Shown piece after piece: positions 1 to 7,357 of a stretch of 31,141 bases of DNA; the stretch's first letter is position 1; each line of letters starts with the position of its first letter. The DNA is from a virus: positions 1-31,141 of IMG/VR virus record IMGVR_UViG_3300047994_000371; one strand, 5' to 3'. The notes beneath the pieces are model-generated. The model had not been told where the DNA came from, ran no database searches, and saw nothing but the letters and a program-made list of their open reading frames with translations. The position numbers and the translations under genes are program-made.

Positions 1-165
1 TCCCACCCCCAGCGGCGGCGCCCTCGCTTCAACACGCGGCGGGGGCGCCGCCGTCCCCTTCCTCGAGGCGCCATGGTCTCTCCTCCCCCTCCCCCGGCTC
101 CCCCGCCGCCGTTCATGGACCCGCGCTACCGCGTGCGCACGAGCGTCGGCCGACCCTACCGCTGA
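1..165 (+). CDS. C-terminal end of a phage protein (partial), possibly large terminase
   Basis: Frame 1 is open from the first base to a TGA at 163-165, giving 54 residues. They are Arg-rich, then contain a run of prolines (PPPPPAPPPP) and end in a basic tail (PRYRVRTSVGRPYR). An ATG at 73 could start a 30-residue peptide, but the open frame before it has the same composition, so an incoming gene is more likely. The large terminase subunit usually lies just upstream of the portal gene, so this may be its disordered tail. That is inferred from position only; no catalytic motif is in view. Confidence 0.5.
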   Translation, partial: SHPQRRRPRFNTRRGRRRPLPRGAMVSPPPPPAPPPPFMDPRYRVRTSVGRPYR

Positions 166-169
166 CCCC

Positions 170-244
170 ATGCTCACCACGCTGGTCCTCGTCGCCCCGT
201 TCGCCTCCGTGGCGCTGGCGATGTGGATCGGCGGCGCCGACTGA
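170..244 (+). CDS. 24-residue hydrophobic peptide
   Basis: An ATG four bases after the previous stop opens a 24-codon frame ending in TGA at 242-244. The product is almost one membrane helix (Leu/Val/Ala-rich to residue 21, ending GGAD). Tight spacing to both neighbours supports translation, but no clear ribosome binding site precedes it. It could be a real single-span micropeptide or simply an open stretch between two genes. No function can be assigned. Confidence 0.35.
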   Translation: MLTTLVLVAPFASVALAMWIGGAD

Positions 245-252
245 GGTTCCCC

Positions 253-615
253 GTGGAAGAGCTGCTCTGGATCCTCGCCCTCGTCGGGGTGATGGGCTGG
301 CTCGCACGCGCGGCCATCCGCCGCAACCGCGTCGCCATCGAGCAGCTCGGCGAGCCGCTTGCCTGCTGCGTCGGCTGTCTCGACACGACCCCCGAGCACG
401 GCGCCGTCGACCGGGGCTGGCACTGGGGAACGATGCACGACGGCGCGCCCGACTGGCTCTGCCCCGCGTGCCGTCTCGGCCAGGTCGACACCCTGGAGGG
501 CCGCCCGATCCTCTACACCTTCCGCGCCGAAGGGCACAGCGATGTCGTATCCGCGATCCGCTCGATCGGTGAGGCCGCGCGGGAGACGGCGCGCGGCCTC
601 ACCTGCGCGGGGTAA
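253..615 (+). CDS. Small membrane protein with zinc-ribbon cysteines and a tape-measure-like C-terminus
   Basis: GTG at 253 is preferred over ATG 223 because GAGG at 244-247 sits five bases upstream and ATG 223 would overlap the previous frame. The 120-residue product has a membrane helix at about residues 4-22, then two Cys pairs (C39/C42 and C70/C73, the second in a WLCPAC context) that could bind zinc. Residues 86-116 closely match residues 5-35 of the tape measure protein encoded at 16952: 22 of 31 positions are identical, including DVVSAIRSI. No known family is recognised for the whole protein. The C-terminal match suggests either a piece of an old tape-measure copy or a protein that mimics the tape-measure start. 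The gene ends three bases before the portal GTG. Confidence 0.7.
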   Translation: MEELLWILALVGVMGWLARAAIRRNRVAIEQLGEPLACCVGCLDTTPEHGAVDRGWHWGTMHDGAPDWLCPACRLGQVDTLEGRPILYTFRAEGHSDVVSAIRSIGEAARETARGLTCAG

Positions 616-618
616 TCC

Positions 619-2856
619 GTGGACGTCGCCAGGCTCTGCATCACCCACCCGACGTACAACGAGCTGCTCTGGCAGCGCTACGACGCCCTCTACCGCGGGG
701 GCGAGGCCTTCCGCGCCAACCTTGACGCCTTCCTCCCTTCCAACCCCGACGAGCCGCCCACGGTCTACGAGGCCCGGAAGAAGGAGGCGCACTACTGCGG
801 GTACATCGGCCCGATCGTCGACTTCTACGCCGCGCTCCTGATGTCCTCGGCGCTGGTGGTCCGGGCCAAGGACCGGAAGCGCCTCGAGGCGGCCGGGCCC
901 GACGCCCCCGACCTCGCGACCGACTCCTACTACGCCCGCTGGAAGGAAGACGTCGACGGCGTCGGCACCGACCTCGTCGACTTCCTCCGTGCCCGGTTCA
1001 CGAGCGCCTGCGTGAAGGGCCGGGCCTGGTGGCTCGTCGAGCGCCCCGACGACGCGGGCAAGCCCGCCGAGACCCTGGCGGAGTGGGAGTCCCGCGGCCT
1101 CGGCGAGGCCGTCGTGGTCCCCCTCGAGAACGAGCAGGTCCTCGACTGGGAGGTCGACCACCGCGGCGAGCTCGTGTGGGCGATCGTCCACACCTGGGAG
1201 CAGCGCCGCGCCAACGTCACCCAGAGCCGCGACCGCGTGCGCGAGGTCTGGCGGATCTACGACCGCGAGGGCATCGAGACCTTCGCCATCGAGTACGACC
1301 CGACCCAGGGCGAGCCGCGCCCGACGACGGCCGTCAAGGTCGGCGGCCGCGTCGCCCACGGCTTCCGCCGGGTCCCCCTCGTGCGGCTCGGCTTCACGGG
1401 GATGCGAGGCGTCCGCTTCAAGCACGCCGGACGCACCCTCAAGCTCTCCTCGTCGGCCCTCGAAGGCTTCTGGGTCCTCCAGCGCCTGGCCGAGGCGCAG
1501 ATCGCACACTTCCGGTCGTCCGCCGCGATGGACTGGAACATCCGCCGCACCTGCTACGCCATGCCCGTCTTCGAGCTGAAGGCGGACGGCGAGGGCAAGC
1601 CGGTTCCCCCGCGGATGGGCACCGGCTACTTCATCATGCTCGCCGAGGGCGAGAAGGCGAGCTGGATCGCTCCGCCCACCGAGCACCTCTCCATCGTCGC
1701 CCAGCGTATCGACACGCTGAAGGACGAAATCTACCGCGTCGCCAACCAGATGGCGCAGGGCGTGGACAACAACGCCGCCGCGGTCGGACGCTCCGCCAAG
1801 TCCAAGGAGGTCGACGCCTCCGCCTCCGAGGTCCTCCTCGGCGTCTACGGCGCCCTCGTGCGCGAGGCGGCCGAGCAGACCTACGAGCTGCTCTCCGAGG
1901 TGCGCGGCGACAGCGACACCATCGCCTGGAGCATCGAGGGCCTGGACAGCTTCACCCTCGCCGACCCCCAGGCGCTCGCCGAGGCCTGCGCCGCGGCCGC
2001 CGCCCAGGTCGAGTCCCCGACGCTCCGCCGCGAGCTCGCCTACCGCCTGGCCGATTCCCTCCTGCCGGGGATGGAGCAGGCGACGCGGGACACCATTCGC
2101 CGCGAGATCGACGAGGCGCTCAAGGCGGCCGACGACGAGGGCGCGGGCCGCGCGCGACGGCGATGCTCCCCCTCCGAGGACAAGGACGACATGGCGAGCT
2201 TCCGGATGGACCACCGCGACGACGCCCTACGGGTGGCGCTCCCCGACGCCCTGAAGGCCAAGCTTCATGTGCGGCCGCTCGGCAAGGCGGCGGCCTTCAC
2301 CGTGTGGGCCGTCGATGGGAACGTCCTCCGGCTCCTCGATGGGGGGTTCTCGGGGGGTGCCAACCCGAGCCGCTACGCCTACGTGCCCGCCAGCGAGCTC
2401 TGGGTAGAGCAGCGCCTAGGCGAGAGCCCGCCCGACCTCGCCGCCCAGGTCCTCCACCAGGCCCTCGAGTGCGCGGTGATGGCGGACGGGACGATCTCCC
2501 ACGCCGCCGCGCACCGGGCCGCGTGCACCTTCGAGGCCCTGCTCCGCAAGATGTTCGCGATGGGCGCGGCCAACGCCGACAGCCCGGCCGCCGCCCTCGC
2601 CCTCGCCGGCGACTGCCTCAAGATCTGGACCGACGCCGCCCGAGCGCTCGCCGAAGGCGCATGCCCCGAGGAGGACGACGCCCCCAACGCCAACCGCCCG
2701 GGTGCCACGGACGAGCCCTCCCCGAGCTCCTCGGGCGAGAAACCCGGCGAGCCCGACCCGGACAGCCAACGGACGCCCGGCGTCCCCACCGCGAAGGCTT
2801 CGCCGAAGCTCTCGAAGGCGGTGCCGGCGCGCCGTCCCCCTCCCCCTCGCCGGTAG
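619..2856 (+). CDS. Portal protein (DUF4055-like) with C-terminal degenerate zincin-like extension
   Basis: This protein forms the ring at the capsid vertex through which DNA is packaged. The N-terminal part fits the DUF4055/portal pattern: a TYNELLWQRYDALYRGGEAF region, then VYEARKKEAHY near residue 50 and a hydrophobic FYAALLMSSALVV segment. GTG 619 lies three bases after the preceding stop; the next ATG (841) would delete the conserved start. The 745-residue length exceeds the roughly 450-550 usual for the family. Residues from about 525 to 650 form a second module (VDGNVLRLLDGGF, YVPASELWVEQ, LHQALE, AAAHRAA). It resembles small phage proteins with an HELxE motif, but here the Glu after His613 is Gln614. 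The last 70 residues are Pro/Ser/Glu-rich and probably disordered. An in-frame ATG at 2191 could in principle start a separate C-terminal product. Confidence 0.85.
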   Translation: MDVARLCITHPTYNELLWQRYDALYRGGEAFRANLDAFLPSNPDEPPTVYEARKKEAHYCGYIGPIVDFYAALLMSSALVVRAKDRKRLEAAGPDAPDLATDSYYARWKEDVDGVGTDLVDFLRARFTSACVKGRAWWLVERPDDAGKPAETLAEWESRGLGEAVVVPLENEQVLDWEVDHRGELVWAIVHTWEQRRANVTQSRDRVREVWRIYDREGIETFAIEYDPTQGEPRPTTAVKVGGRVAHGFRRVPLVRLGFTGMRGVRFKHAGRTLKLSSSALEGFWVLQRLAEAQIAHFRSSAAMDWNIRRTCYAMPVFELKADGEGKPVPPRMGTGYFIMLAEGEKASWIAPPTEHLSIVAQRIDTLKDEIYRVANQMAQGVDNNAAAVGRSAKSKEVDASASEVLLGVYGALVREAAEQTYELLSEVRGDSDTIAWSIEGLDSFTLADPQALAEACAAAAAQVESPTLRRELAYRLADSLLPGMEQATRDTIRREIDEALKAADDEGAGRARRRCSPSEDKDDMASFRMDHRDDALRVALPDALKAKLHVRPLGKAAAFTVWAVDGNVLRLLDGGFSGGANPSRYAYVPASELWVEQRLGESPPDLAAQVLHQALECAVMADGTISHAAAHRAACTFEALLRKMFAMGAANADSPAAALALAGDCLKIWTDAARALAEGACPEEDDAPNANRPGATDEPSPSSSGEKPGEPDPDSQRTPGVPTAKASPKLSKAVPARRPPPPRR

Positions 2857-2859
2857 ACC

Positions 2860-3276
2860 ATGGCCAAAACCCCCATCCCGCTCCAGGCCAACGACGGGGT
2901 GAAGATCCGCGCGACGGTCTCGGCCATCGACACGGGCCCCTTCACGGACGCGAGTTACGACGTCTCGGCCGCCGGCGTCGCCCAGCCCATGGGCTACCGC
3001 AAGGTGCTGCTCTGGCTGGTGTTCCACGGGGGGACCACGCCGTCGGCGCAGGTCCAGCTCCTCCACCGGATCGCACAGGGCAACGTCGCTGGGGGCAGCG
3101 GCTGGGTGCAGGGCGTCCAGAGCGTGGCCCTCTACGGCGGGCAAGCGTTCTTCGTCGACGTCATGGGGCGGGACTTCTTCCCGCTGATCACCTCCCTCAC
3201 CGGCACCCCCACCAGCGTCGACATCTGGTGCGCCGGCTGGGAGAGCTACCGCAACGACGGGCCGCGGGGCGCCTGA
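2860..3276 (+). CDS. Conserved-looking head-region protein, unknown
   Basis: ATG 2860 follows the portal stop by three bases. The 138-residue product is neutral, rich in beta-type sequence (KVLLWLVFHGG, VQSVALYGGQAFFVDVMG) and has no membrane helix or signal. It lies where many phages carry minor head or decoration genes, so a virion role is plausible. No motif lets me name it, and it does not look like a MuF-type minor head protein. Confidence 0.7.
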   Translation: MAKTPIPLQANDGVKIRATVSAIDTGPFTDASYDVSAAGVAQPMGYRKVLLWLVFHGGTTPSAQVQLLHRIAQGNVAGGSGWVQGVQSVALYGGQAFFVDVMGRDFFPLITSLTGTPTSVDIWCAGWESYRNDGPRGA

Positions 3277-3278
3277 CC

Positions 3279-3473
3279 ATGATCGTCGTCCTCGCCAAGA
3301 CCGGACCCGCGACGAGCCTTCTCGACACGCGGCGCGGGGAGCGATTCCACATCTCCGACGTGACGATGGCGGTCCTGGCATCCCAAGGCGTCAGGCCGAC
3401 ACTGGACATCGTCCCTGGCAACTTCAGGCGCGCCGTGCGAGCCATCCTCAGGAGCACGCCGTGCGCGCGATGA
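3279..3473 (+). CDS. 64-residue protein, unknown
   Basis: ATG 3279 lies two bases after the previous stop and the frame closes with TGA at 3471-3473. The product is basic towards its C-terminus (GNFRRAVRAILRST). Codon use is strongly G/C-ending like its neighbours, and the next gene starts inside its last codons, so translational coupling is likely. The segment RFHISDVTMAVLASQGVRP could form a short strand-helix unit. No family is recognised. Confidence 0.6.
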   Translation: MIVVLAKTGPATSLLDTRRGERFHISDVTMAVLASQGVRPTLDIVPGNFRRAVRAILRSTPCAR

Positions 3474-3943
3474 CCGTCGAAGAGATGTTCGGCGACGACG
3501 CGCGGCCGCTGGCGTGCGTTCCCGGCCTGGACGCCTTCAAGGCCACCATCGAGCGGGCCTGGAGCGCGTTCTTTCCCGAGGTGCAGCGTGTGCTCGGCGA
3601 TGAGGTCGCGGCGCTGGGCTTCGGTCGAGGGAGCGGCGGCCGCGGGTGGCAGCCCTTCTGGGTGCCGGTGGCGATCCCGGTGCGGACCGGAGACTCGGAC
3701 CCGTCGAAGAAGATCACGCGGGCGGCGCGCGACCTCGTCGGCGTCATTCGCCAGCACATCGGAGAGCACGGGGAAATCCTGGGCTGCCGCGCGGATCTCG
3801 TCTGGGGCAACGGTCGCCCGTGGAAGCCCGAGCCCTTCGCGGAGGGGCAGGATCTCGGCGTCGACGTCCCGGGCCCATGCGTTGTGCTGATCGTCTACGC
3901 GCGGGCGGCGGAAGCCGAGCCCGCAGCGCCGTCGGGCGCTTGA
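3461..3943 (+). CDS. Unknown protein between portal and scaffold
   Basis: Two starts compete: GTG 3461, with AGGAG at 3450-3454 six bases upstream, and ATG 3470, which overlaps the previous TGA by ATGA. The Shine-Dalgarno spacing favours GTG 3461 (160 residues). The protein contains a KKITRAARDLVGVIRQHIGEHGEI helix region and ends in an Ala/Glu/Pro tail. The alternation of hydrophobic strands and helices suggests one compact domain. No conserved catalytic pattern is visible. It ends just before a cluster of hairpins that separates it from the scaffold gene. Confidence 0.65.
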   Translation: MRAMTVEEMFGDDARPLACVPGLDAFKATIERAWSAFFPEVQRVLGDEVAALGFGRGSGGRGWQPFWVPVAIPVRTGDSDPSKKITRAARDLVGVIRQHIGEHGEILGCRADLVWGNGRPWKPEPFAEGQDLGVDVPGPCVVLIVYARAAEAEPAAPSGA

Positions 3944-3948
3944 TCGGC

Positions 3949-4022
3949 GCTCGGCCGCGGCGCCGAGCATAGCGCCCCACCGATTTCACCCGGCAATCAC
4001 GCCGGGCACGCCTCGCGAGAGG
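3949..4022 (+). promoter_or_regulatory. Three consecutive hairpins before the scaffold/capsid genes
   Basis: Three inverted repeats follow each other in the 124-base gap: GCTCGG/CCGAGC (3949-3954 with 3963-3968), CCCGGC/GCCGGG (3989-3994 with 4001-4006, loop AATCAC) and CCTC/GAGG closing a GCGA tetraloop (4011-4022). No T-run follows any of them, so a classical intrinsic terminator is not evident. They could damp readthrough from the portal operon, protect the capsid mRNA 5' end, or reflect GC-rich sequence only. Confidence 0.4.
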
Positions 4023-4067
4023 CGCACTCGACGCCACGCGACGGCCGCGCGGCGAACGGAGGACTCC

Positions 4068-4937
4068 ATGCCGGACGCACCCGGGGGCGCAGCCCCGACG
4101 AACGATCAGCCCATCACCCGGGCCGACGTCGAAGCCCTCATCACGGGCAAGCTCACCGACTTCAGTGCCACCATCGGCAACACCGTCAACTCCGCCGTCA
4201 GCTCCCAGCTCGGCCGCAAGCTCCAGGGCGAGATCGCCAAGGCGTTCGAGCCCTTCAAGGCGCTCCTCCCCAAGGGCGACGAGGGCCAGGGCGGCGGCGC
4301 CGGCGACGAGAGCCAGGGCCAGCAAGGCCAGGGGGACCAAGGCGCGCAGCGCCCCCAGGGCCAGCAGGCCGGGCAGCAAGGCCAGCAAGGCCAACAAGGC
4401 CAGCAGGCCCGCCAGGGCCAGCAGGGCAATAGGGAGCCTGATCCCGAGGTCCAGGCGCTCCGAGCAAGGCTCGACGAGCTCACGCGCAAGCACACCACCG
4501 TCGCCACCGAGCTCACCAAGGAACGCAACGCGCGCGCCGAGGCCGAGCGTAGGCGCGTCGAGGAGGCCGGCTTCGGGTCGCTCCGTTCCGCGCTCGCCGG
4601 CAAGGTGCTGCCCGGCGCCGAGCAGGACCTCGTCGACCTGCTCCGCGCACGCGGCAAGGTCCACATCGGCGACGACGGCGCCGTCCGTCTCAAGCTCGGC
4701 TTCCGCCCCGAGGAGCCCGAAGAGGGGCTCTCCCTCGCCGAAGGCGTGGAGTCGCTCCTGAAGAGCGAGGGCGTGAAACACTACCTGCCGGCCCCCAGCG
4801 CGAACAACCCGCGCGGCGGACGCGGCCCGCAGAATCCCCCTGGCCCGACCGGCAACCGGACGCAGGCCAACAACCCGAGCGACGCCTTCGCGGCGAAGCA
4901 CGGCATGACCCCCGAAGAGATGCTGCTCCGCGGCTGA
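4068..4937 (+). CDS. Probable capsid scaffold protein with collagen-like Gln/Gly repeats
   Basis: The scaffold role is inferred from position directly before the capsid gene and from architecture. Residues 1-70 are a helical N-terminus (RADVEALITGKLTDFSATIGNTV). Residues about 72-125 are low-complexity Gly/Gln with GQQ triplets. A coiled-coil stretch follows (LRARLDELTRKHTTVATELTKERNARAEAERRR). The C-terminus is polar and ends SDAFAAKHGMTPEEMLLRG, which could be the capsid-binding tip. Start ATG 4068 has GGAGG upstream. At 289 residues it is within the scaffold size range. No serine protease motif is visible, so it does not look like a fused protease-scaffold. Acidic, coiled, disordered scaffolds are typical of phages using an HK97-fold capsid. 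Confidence 0.65.
   Translation: MPDAPGGAAPTNDQPITRADVEALITGKLTDFSATIGNTVNSAVSSQLGRKLQGEIAKAFEPFKALLPKGDEGQGGGAGDESQGQQGQGDQGAQRPQGQQAGQQGQQGQQGQQARQGQQGNREPDPEVQALRARLDELTRKHTTVATELTKERNARAEAERRRVEEAGFGSLRSALAGKVLPGAEQDLVDLLRARGKVHIGDDGAVRLKLGFRPEEPEEGLSLAEGVESLLKSEGVKHYLPAPSANNPRGGRGPQNPPGPTGNRTQANNPSDAFAAKHGMTPEEMLLRG
4357..4427 (+). repeat. Imperfect GGCCAGCAA-type tandem repeat inside the scaffold gene
   Basis: About seven nearly identical 9-base units (GGCCAGCAA, GGCCAACAA, GGCCAGCAG and variants) encode GQQ triplets. The period is a multiple of three, so copy-number change keeps the frame. It is coding low-complexity sequence, not a CRISPR or an intergenic repeat. Confidence 0.7.
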
Positions 4938-4983
4938 TCGCGGACGAGCGCCTCTTCCTTTCCACCCCTGAAAGGGGACTTCC

Positions 4984-6012
4984 ATGGCCGACACGCAGTT
5001 GTCGCTCGCGGCGCTCATTCTCGAGCAGAAGTACCGCGGGCGGATGGTCCACCAGATCAACCGCCGGAGCGTCCTGCTCAAACTCCTCAAGTGCACCCCC
5101 GCGATGGGCCAGAACGCGGCCTGGGGTGCGAAGGGGTCCGGCCAGGTGGCCGAGCAGTACGCCGAGGGCGCCGACGTCTCGAACTTCGGCAGCAACACGC
5201 AGCTCCAGGCGCTGCTCAACTGGGGCCTCTACCGCTCGAACTTCCACCTGACCGGGACCGCCCGGCGAGGTGCGCAGTTCGCGGCGACCCCCGAGATGCA
5301 GTCGAATCAGCTCCTCGCGAACATCGAGGACGCGACGATGCAGCTCACCACCACCATCAACCAGGCCCTCTGGAACGACCCGGGGACCTCGGGATACGTG
5401 GCGGGCATGTCCCCGGCCGTGGGCACCACGACCAACATCTACGCGGGCATCGACCGGACGGTCTACTCGTTCTGGCAGCCCTACAACGTCAACCCGGGGA
5501 GCCTGACGCCCCTCTCCTTCGCCCAGATCCGCGCCGACCAGGCCGCGATCTACATCCAGAGCGGCGAGCAGCCCGACATCGGGCTCTGCGACCCCAACAC
5601 GTTCAACACCCTGGGATCGCTCTTCGACGCCAACCGCCGCTACATGGTCGACACCGTGCCGACCGCGCGCGGCGAGGTGAAGCTCGAGGGCGGCTTCAAG
5701 GCCATCGAGTTCGACGGCACCTACTTCGTGAAGGACAAGGACTCGCCGGCGAACACCATCACATACCTCAACTCCCAGTACGTGCACATCGAGTACCTGC
5801 CCCCGCCCTCCGATCTCATGGTCCAGCTCGCCGAGCTCGGCATGGAGACCCAGGCGGACGACGGCTTCGGGATCATCCCCTTGGGCTTTTGGGTGGAAAA
5901 GCTCGCGAAGACCGGCGACTCGGACAAGTACATGATGACCTGGAACGGTCAGCTCGTCGTCCGCCGCCCGAACGCCTGCGGCCAGCGCGTCAACATCCAG
6001 ATCGCGAGCTGA
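4984..6012 (+). CDS. Major capsid protein (HK97 fold inferred)
   Basis: This is the main shell protein. At 342 residues it has the usual length for an HK97-fold coat, follows the scaffold gene directly, and has a strong ribosome site (AAGGGG seven bases before ATG 4984). Sequence features fitting a coat protein include the N-terminal arm (ALILEQKYRGRMVHQINRRSVLLKLL), a long spine-helix region (NQLLANIEDATMQLTTTINQALW), central FAQIRADQAAIYI and a C-terminal strand region (GIIPLGFWVEKLAKTGDSDKYMMTWNGQLVV). Residues 141-165 are Gly/Thr-rich. No cleavage peptide is apparent and no head protease gene is visible nearby, so the shell may mature without proteolysis. Confidence 0.85.
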   Translation: MADTQLSLAALILEQKYRGRMVHQINRRSVLLKLLKCTPAMGQNAAWGAKGSGQVAEQYAEGADVSNFGSNTQLQALLNWGLYRSNFHLTGTARRGAQFAATPEMQSNQLLANIEDATMQLTTTINQALWNDPGTSGYVAGMSPAVGTTTNIYAGIDRTVYSFWQPYNVNPGSLTPLSFAQIRADQAAIYIQSGEQPDIGLCDPNTFNTLGSLFDANRRYMVDTVPTARGEVKLEGGFKAIEFDGTYFVKDKDSPANTITYLNSQYVHIEYLPPPSDLMVQLAELGMETQADDGFGIIPLGFWVEKLAKTGDSDKYMMTWNGQLVVRRPNACGQRVNIQIAS

Positions 6013-6085
6013 AGCACCCCGCGCGGGTCGGAGGCGACGAGCCCTCGTTCCGCGCGGCACGCTTCGGCGCGCCCCGAGATCCACC

Positions 6086-6682
6086 ATGGGATACCCCACC
6101 CGCAAGACCACCGACGCGCTCACCATCGCGCTCGTCGCGGCGCACAACCTCGGAGTTCGCGCCCGCATCGGCAGCCTGACGACCTACCCGCACGCCGACG
6201 CCACGTCCACGTTCAGCGGCAACTACCAGGCGCCCGTCATCACCGCGATGCAGGTGACGGGCACTGCGGTGGATCTGCCCTCGACGATCACCGTCGCCGA
6301 GCAGGTGCGCACCATCTTGCTCGCGCACTTCGCCGACGCCGGCACCGCCCAGAACCTCTGGGGCGGCGCCCACAAGGCGGCCGACGCCACCAACGTCGCC
6401 GGGATCTCCTACACCACGATCCCCAAGATCAGCTCGAGCACCGGGACCCTCGCCCAGGTGGAGACGCTGCTCAACGCCCTCAAGACCGCGTGCAACGCGC
6501 ACGTGGGTCAGAGCGGCGTGCACTTCACCAACGATGGGACCAACAGCGTCTCGGCCTCCAACGCCACCGACCTGCCGTCGAGCGAGACCCTCGCGTCGGG
6601 CTCGGGCGGCCTCAAGGCGTTCGTCAACGCGCACGTCACCTTCACGGACGGCTCCGCCACCGTCATCCCCGTGTCGGCCTGA
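6086..6682 (+). CDS. Virion protein after the capsid gene, probable decoration or head-fibre component
   Basis: The 198-residue product begins MGYPTRKTTDALTIALVAAHNLG and is Thr/Ser/Ala-rich, as phage surface proteins often are. It contains related segments of the form AH-x(5-9)-G-x-H/N...D-x-x-N (near residues 90-112, 135-160 and again NAHVTF at 180-186), suggesting internal repetition of a small unit. It sits in the 3' neighbourhood of the coat gene, where decoration proteins are usually encoded. No enzyme motif is seen. The decoration role is positional inference. Confidence 0.65.
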   Translation: MGYPTRKTTDALTIALVAAHNLGVRARIGSLTTYPHADATSTFSGNYQAPVITAMQVTGTAVDLPSTITVAEQVRTILLAHFADAGTAQNLWGGAHKAADATNVAGISYTTIPKISSSTGTLAQVETLLNALKTACNAHVGQSGVHFTNDGTNSVSASNATDLPSSETLASGSGGLKAFVNAHVTFTDGSATVIPVSA

Positions 6683-6697
6683 GGGCCTCGGAGCACC

Positions 6698-7357
6698 ATG
6701 AGCACCCCCCAGACCACCGTCCCCGCCCAGGGCGCCGCGGCGCCGGCGCTGCGCACCGCGATCACCCAGGCCGTGGCCGACCTCAGCCACGGCATCTACC
6801 ACGCCGACGAGTTCGTCACGCCGGCGGCAGCGAGCACCAACGCGATCAAGACCAGCATCGCCACCAGCACGAGCGCGTGGAGCTACTCCGGCGCCGCACT
6901 GAACGGCTCGATCGGCGCCGGCGCCCTCTCGCCGGCGCGCCCCATCACCGCCACCTCGTCCTCGAGCGCCGGGGCCTACACCCTGACGGCCATGACCGTC
7001 GTCGGCGTCGACGCCAACGGCAACGCGCTCACGGACACGATGACGCCGACCCAGACCGGCGGCGGCGAGACCATCTCGACCACGAAGGCCTTCGCCAGCG
7101 TCACCTCGATCTCCGGCTCGGCGATGAGCAACACGGCGGGCGCCTGGACCTTCGGCTACGGCGCGGGGCTCGGCCTCCGCCAGACCCCCAAGGTGCGCGC
7201 CGGCATGATCGCCGTGGTGGCCGAGATCGCCAACGCCGCGCGCGTCACCACGGGCGCCTTCACGTTGCCGTCCACTTCGGCGCCAAACGGCATCTACCTG
7301 CCGAGCCACGCGGCGGACGGGACCTACTCCTACTGCATCTTCTACGAGCTGCCCTGA
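6698..7357 (+). CDS. Probable capsid decoration protein (beta-sandwich type)
   Basis: The 219-residue product has a helical N-terminus (LRTAITQAVADLSHGIYHADEF) followed by a Ser/Thr/Gly-rich beta domain. The central pattern VVGVDANGNALTDTMTPTQTGGGETISTTKAFASVTSI is a recurring layout in phage structural proteins, with a Gly-Asx turn, an ET strand, and an aromatic followed by SVTSI. It is the second of two consecutive surface-type genes after the capsid gene. The last base of its TGA is the first base of the next ATG, so the two are translationally coupled. Confidence 0.65.
   Translation: MSTPQTTVPAQGAAAPALRTAITQAVADLSHGIYHADEFVTPAAASTNAIKTSIATSTSAWSYSGAALNGSIGAGALSPARPITATSSSSAGAYTLTAMTVVGVDANGNALTDTMTPTQTGGGETISTTKAFASVTSISGSAMSNTAGAWTFGYGAGLGLRQTPKVRAGMIAVVAEIANAARVTTGAFTLPSTSAPNGIYLPSHAADGTYSYCIFYELP

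Noticed and set aside
1029-3278. Long plus-strand open frame overlapping the portal
   Set aside because: Frame shadow of the portal gene. Only its last 64 codons, from ATG 3279, form a likely gene, reported separately.
4357-4427. CRISPR-like repeat array
   Set aside because: The units have no spacers and encode in-frame Gly-Gln triplets within the scaffold-like gene.
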